From: Ficedula albicollis
Lineage: Eukaryota > Chordata > Aves > Passeriformes > Muscicapidae
Assembly: GCF_000247815.1 (NCBI RefSeq)
Contig: NC_021700.1
Coordinates: forward strand, 19,928,885 to 19,992,884
DNA length: 64,000 bases
Direction of reading: 5' to 3'
The notes under the pieces were generated by a model. It was given only the letters and a program-made list of their open reading frames with translations, was not told where the DNA came from and did not search any database. Position 1 is the stretch's first letter, and every line of letters begins with the position of its first letter. Positions 60,385 through 64,000 of this stretch are shown in pieces. Position numbers and translations under genes: made by a program.

Positions 60385-61105
60385 TTCATAGAATTGTAGA
60401 ATCCTAGAATCACAAAATCTTCTGAACTGGAAGGGGTTCACAAGGATCTTCAAAATCCAACTCCTGTCCCTGTGAAGTACACACCAAGAGTCACACCTGA
60501 AAGCACTGTCCAAATGCTTCTTGAAGCATTTGTCAGCATTCTGTCAGCCTTGGTGCTGTGACTGCTTACTTGAGGAGCCTGTACCAGAATCCAGCCACCC
60601 TCTGGGCAAAAAACTTCTTTCTTGATATCCAAGCTAAACCTCTCCTGGTCATTCAGGCCATGTCCTCAGGTCATGGCGCTGGCCTGAGTGAAGACTAAAC
60701 CTCTCCTGGTCATTCAGGCCATGTCCTCAGGTCATGCCGCTGGCCTGAGTGAAGAATGAGAGTGAAGAGATCAGTGCCTGCCCCTCTGCTTCCCCTCAGG
60801 AGGGTATCGAAGAGCCCAGTGAGGTCTCCCCTCAGTCTCCTCCAGGCTGGACAGAGCAAGTGACCTCAGTCACTCCTCATACAGCCTCCTGTCCAGGCCC
60901 TTCACCATCCTCATGCCCTCCTTTGGACACTTTCGAATAGCTTTATGTCTTTTTTTGTATTGTGGCATCCAAAAATGCCCCCAGGACCCATGCTGAAGCC
61001 ATCTCAGTGCAGAGCAGAGCAGGGCAATCCCCTCCCTTGCCTGGCTGGCAACACTGTGCCTGATGCCCCCAGGACACAGATGGCCATCCCACACCACTCA
61101 ACTGG
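60385..61105 (-). mobile_element. CR1 LINE, 3' portion
   Basis: Minus-strand CR1 copy. Its 3' end lies at 60385 ('atagaattgtagaatcctagaatcac', the inverse complement of the CR1 terminal ATTCTATGATTCT-type repeat). The 3' UTR follows, then the RT C-terminal segment near 60850-61050 ('ctcctcatacagcctcctgtccaggcccttcaccatcctcatg'). The 5' end is truncated near 61105. It contains a later 61-bp tandem duplication. Confidence 0.92.
60634..60755 (+). repeat. Tandem duplication inside CR1, 2 x 61 bp
   Basis: Copy 1 is 60634-60694 and copy 2 is 60695-60755, with a single substitution (atggcgct versus atgccgct). Other CR1 copies have one copy of this segment, so the duplication occurred after insertion, or during assembly. 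Confidence 0.93.
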
Positions 61106-61878
61106 TGAGGGTTGATGCAGATGTAACTTTAAGTATTTTATTGCTTTTATAAATTGATAAACTGTATTTACAGTATTTATATTCCCAGTACATCACCATC
61201 ACCACTGTTCACTGCTTGGGGAGTGAATAGTAAAAAAAAAAATAAATCTGGAAACAAATTACATCCAAGTCTCAAAACAATTAAAAATGCATGCAAATTA
61301 TGGTGCTCCAGAAGTTAATCACTCCAACAGATGGCTGGTAGCTTGTTAATAAGAGTGAAGCAGACATTTGTCTTTTTTTTTTGGAATCCCATATCTTGAA
61401 GAGAATAGGAGTGCCAAGAGACCACCAAAAATGGGATTACTGAAGCAAAGGGATTTGAATGTAAAATAATGATTAAAATGTCTCTGGAACACCAGAAACA
61501 AACCATTTGGGGCAACTCCAATCCAATTTTCCACTCTTCCTTATTCCCTGTCCTGTTAAGGCCTTGAATGCAAACGCAATATCCCCTAAACAGGGATTTG
61601 TATGTGGACTGTGAATGTGGGCCGTGGATGTGACTTCACAGGCTGGCTTACAGCTGGAATTGCTGCTGTGCTAACAGCCACAGACTTTTCACCAGGGATC
61701 TGAAGAGCAAACCCTGGTGTGCAGGGAGAATCCTCTTGGATTCTGGAAAGCAGAATTTCAGTTTACTCCTAGCAAAACTTTCCAAAATTGCCTTTAAAGA
61801 TTAAATTCCTTTAAACGTACCTGTGGTGCTGAGGGGACAAGGTGACGGTGGTCTAGAAGAATATTTGCTCTGCTGTGC
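61106..61878. other. No gene recognised
   Basis: AT-rich unique sequence with short A and T runs (near 61235 and 61372). No exon or transposon is recognisable. Confidence 0.5.
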
Positions 61879-62199
61879 TGTTACCTTTAACCAAAAGAGA
61901 AAAAAACCCTGGCAACAGTGTTGGAGTAGTAAAGCAAAAAGCAGACCTTTTATTGGAAGCTTCCAGGTGTCCTGATGGTGATGGGGAACACCCAGCACCC
62001 GATTTCCACAATTTTTATAAGGCTGAGTAATTTGGATATGTAACAGGTAAATCCAATAGGAGATTCAGTTGCCCCAGTAACCCAACCATGGGTCAAACCC
62101 TTGGAGCTGGTCCAAGTACCTCTTTACCCCACTTTTTGTTATGACTTCTCAGATTCTGTTTGGAAAAAAAAATTCTTATTGTAGGTTCTCTTCCTGACA
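61879..62199 (-). mobile_element. Probable solo LTR of an endogenous retrovirus
   Basis: On the minus strand the segment starts TGTCAGGA (right end, 62199) and ends GGTAACA (left end, 61879), giving TG...CA ends with a weak inverted match. It carries TATAAAAA on the minus strand (plus TTTTTATA at 62012-62019) and, 60-70 bp downstream, AATAAA (plus TTTATT at 61949-61954), followed by a short U5-like tail. That spacing and order fit an LTR. No target-site duplication was found, and no internal retroviral coding sequence lies on either side. The boundaries are approximate. Confidence 0.5.
62012..62019 (-). promoter_or_regulatory. TATA box of the minus-strand LTR
   Basis: TATAAAAA on the minus strand, within 'ccttataaaaattgtgg'. 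It lies about 60 bp upstream of the AATAAA of the same putative LTR, as expected for U3/R organisation. It is assigned only because of that context. Confidence 0.4.
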
Positions 62200-64000
62200 A
62201 TAAGACCATACAATATTTGAGGAATGTGTTTAGAAGGTCAGCTTATTGTTCTAAAATCTAAGAGAAAGGATAGGAAGCATAACAGAATTAATTAAGGAGA
62301 TATATAACTATATAACAGTAGTTTACAGAGCTATGAATATATGAAAATTGAATAAAAAGCAAAAATCTTTTTGGCCTCAGTGCACACATGAACACACATG
62401 TTATGTGCAGTGATTTGGTTACGTCTGGTTATTGTATGAAGAATATTTTCACAGTCACTCCAGGCCCTCAGGCCATGCTGTGCTGTGCCACATAAGGATT
62501 GCAGGAGAAAACCTTCAGCCAGCAACATCTGAGCTACCTCCAGAAGAAACATAAAACCATCAATGTGGCAGGGCAGAGCTAATTACTAAATTAGAGTATC
62601 AATGCCTCTGTACTGTTGTTTCTAGGATCTGATCTATGGTTTTCACTGACCATGGTCCTGTCCTCTGTAATTCAGTGGGGGATACTATGGGTTTCTGTTC
62701 TCAGTTTTGGGAGTTGGTGTGGCTGCATATTCCAGTTTCAGGCTTCAGTGTAATTTGGTTGTGCACTCCAGCCTTCTCTCTGCACAGAGCTCACAATTTC
62801 CAACACAATTATTTCCAAATTTAAAAACTCAGAATTTTACTGATGCTGGGAAATTAGTAAACTAAAACCCACAGTCTAAATTAAAGATTTTGAACAAACG
62901 ATGACAGAACCAAATTCTAATAAATAACATACCACTTATTAATTAATAAATAATGCACTGTTGCAAAGCCTATCTTGCAAGATAGCACTTCTACCTTCTG
63001 AAATGACAGCTCACAGATAAATATCACTGTGGCAGTCTCTCTCACACCACAATGCACGTGGCTATTAAAGCCTCCATTTAGTCAGCACACCCAAAGGAGC
63101 CTCTTAGAAAGTACAGATGTTATAAACATTTAGGCCATATTGAGATACAAACCCCCTACCATTTGCAGCGCTGTGCCAGTGAGGGGAGGCTGCCCCAGGC
63201 TCTGAGCCCTGGCAGCAGCTGGCAGGGGAGATGACCCAGCTGCCTGACCCAGCCCCTGCTGCAGGTGAGGACCAGGGGAGATGCTGAGCTGACCTCATGG
63301 GATGACAGCTGTCTCAGCAAATCAAAAACAGTGCTGGGGGTGTCAGAGGCACTCTATGAAGACAGTGAAAGTTCCAGTTGTGTTGAATGGGGGGCATATT
63401 TGTGGATAAAAGGGATAGAAAGAACTTCCTACATAAATTACTGGTCTGAGATGATAAATAGTCCTTCACTTTTCAGATCTTTTCTGTCTGCCTTGCCAAG
63501 ACTTGCTGTGGTGAGAGGTGGTACAAGAGATCCTAAAACCCATTTTAGAAGCTTCCTTGTTGAGTAAGATCTTTAAACATGCTCCTAAAATTATAAAGTG
63601 AGTTTCTAAACAAATGCACACCTTTGTGACGCAGCTGTAAGATAACAAACAGGCATTTTTTTACTGCACAAAAAATACCCCTTTTTTCCCCCTTGCCAGC
63701 TTCTCCTGCATCTCTGATCTTCACTGCTATGCATCTCTTCTTCAGTCATACACATCTCTAGGCTTAGTTTTTAAACTTTTTTTTTTTTTTTTGATGGCTG
63801 AACTTGCCTTGACTTTCACCCAAATACATCTGGAAGTATTGAAAGAACTCAGGTAAATTGCAAATAAAGGAAAGCCTCTACTTCTTGAGCAAACAACAAA
63901 GCCTTTATATTGAGCTCTTAGGAGAGCATCACTCAGTTCCCTGTGCAGCTTTATAGAATTATAAGGTTACATGACAGTGACAGTCTCTCCTTCTGTTCTG
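62200..64000. other. No gene recognised; possible LTR start at the window edge
   Basis: Mostly AT-rich unique DNA with a T run at 63778-63792. The last 120 bases ('caacaaagcctttatattgagctc...') resemble the minus-strand R/U5 style of the two LTRs above, but the window ends before this can be judged. I do not call it an element. Confidence 0.4.

Overview
The window looks like nuclear DNA from a bird, probably an intergenic or intronic stretch of a songbird-like genome. The recognisable interspersed repeats are 5'-truncated CR1 (chicken repeat 1) LINE copies and small solo-type LTRs of endogenous retroviruses. I see no L1, Alu or B-type SINEs, and CpG is scarce outside one island. I found no protein-coding exon, tRNA or rRNA that I can defend. 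Every open frame above about 100 codons is either CR1 debris, a homopolymer/minisatellite translation, or unremarkable chance sequence.

Layout. 0-8.7 kb: unannotated AT-rich DNA with three short tandem duplications (1.1, 3.8, 5.7 kb). 8.7-15.7 kb: three minus-strand CR1 copies (8.73, 9.05-11.2, 14.7-15.7 kb), a possible LTR (11.3-12.0 kb) and a well-bounded minus-strand solo LTR (13.56-14.03 kb) whose TATA region is triplicated. 15.7-22.7 kb: no recognised element. 22.7-23.4 kb: an uninterrupted run of 667 C flanked by T28 and T29. 23.4-28.5 kb: mostly unannotated. 28.5-29.7 kb: plus-strand CR1. 31.0-31.3 kb: a CpG-island-like promoter candidate with two CCAAT boxes and an ETS motif. 31.3-38.4 kb: mostly unannotated, with an old CR1/L3-like fragment at 36.8 kb. 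38.4-38.9 kb: an LTR-like element with 8-bp terminal inverted repeats and an exact 169-bp internal tandem duplication. 40.5 kb: a long hairpin whose arm differences would all be G:U wobbles in a minus-strand RNA. 44.8-45.2 kb: a CT/CA microsatellite and a triplicated 75-82 bp unit. 51.0-51.2 kb: a GGTGAT/GCT minisatellite. 55.9-61.1 kb: a cluster of CR1 copies (two plus, one minus) interleaved with four tandem duplications. 61.9-62.2 kb: a minus-strand LTR.

The strongest unexplained theme is the density of young local tandem duplications: 12 loci with units of 50-170 bp and nearly identical copies. Three of them have three copies in which the outer two match each other and the middle one differs. 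They occur inside CR1 and LTR copies as well as in unique DNA, so at least some arose after those insertions. Either this is a real local mutational process, or the assembly has inserted false duplications. The 667-C run should be treated as a suspected assembly artefact until raw reads are checked.
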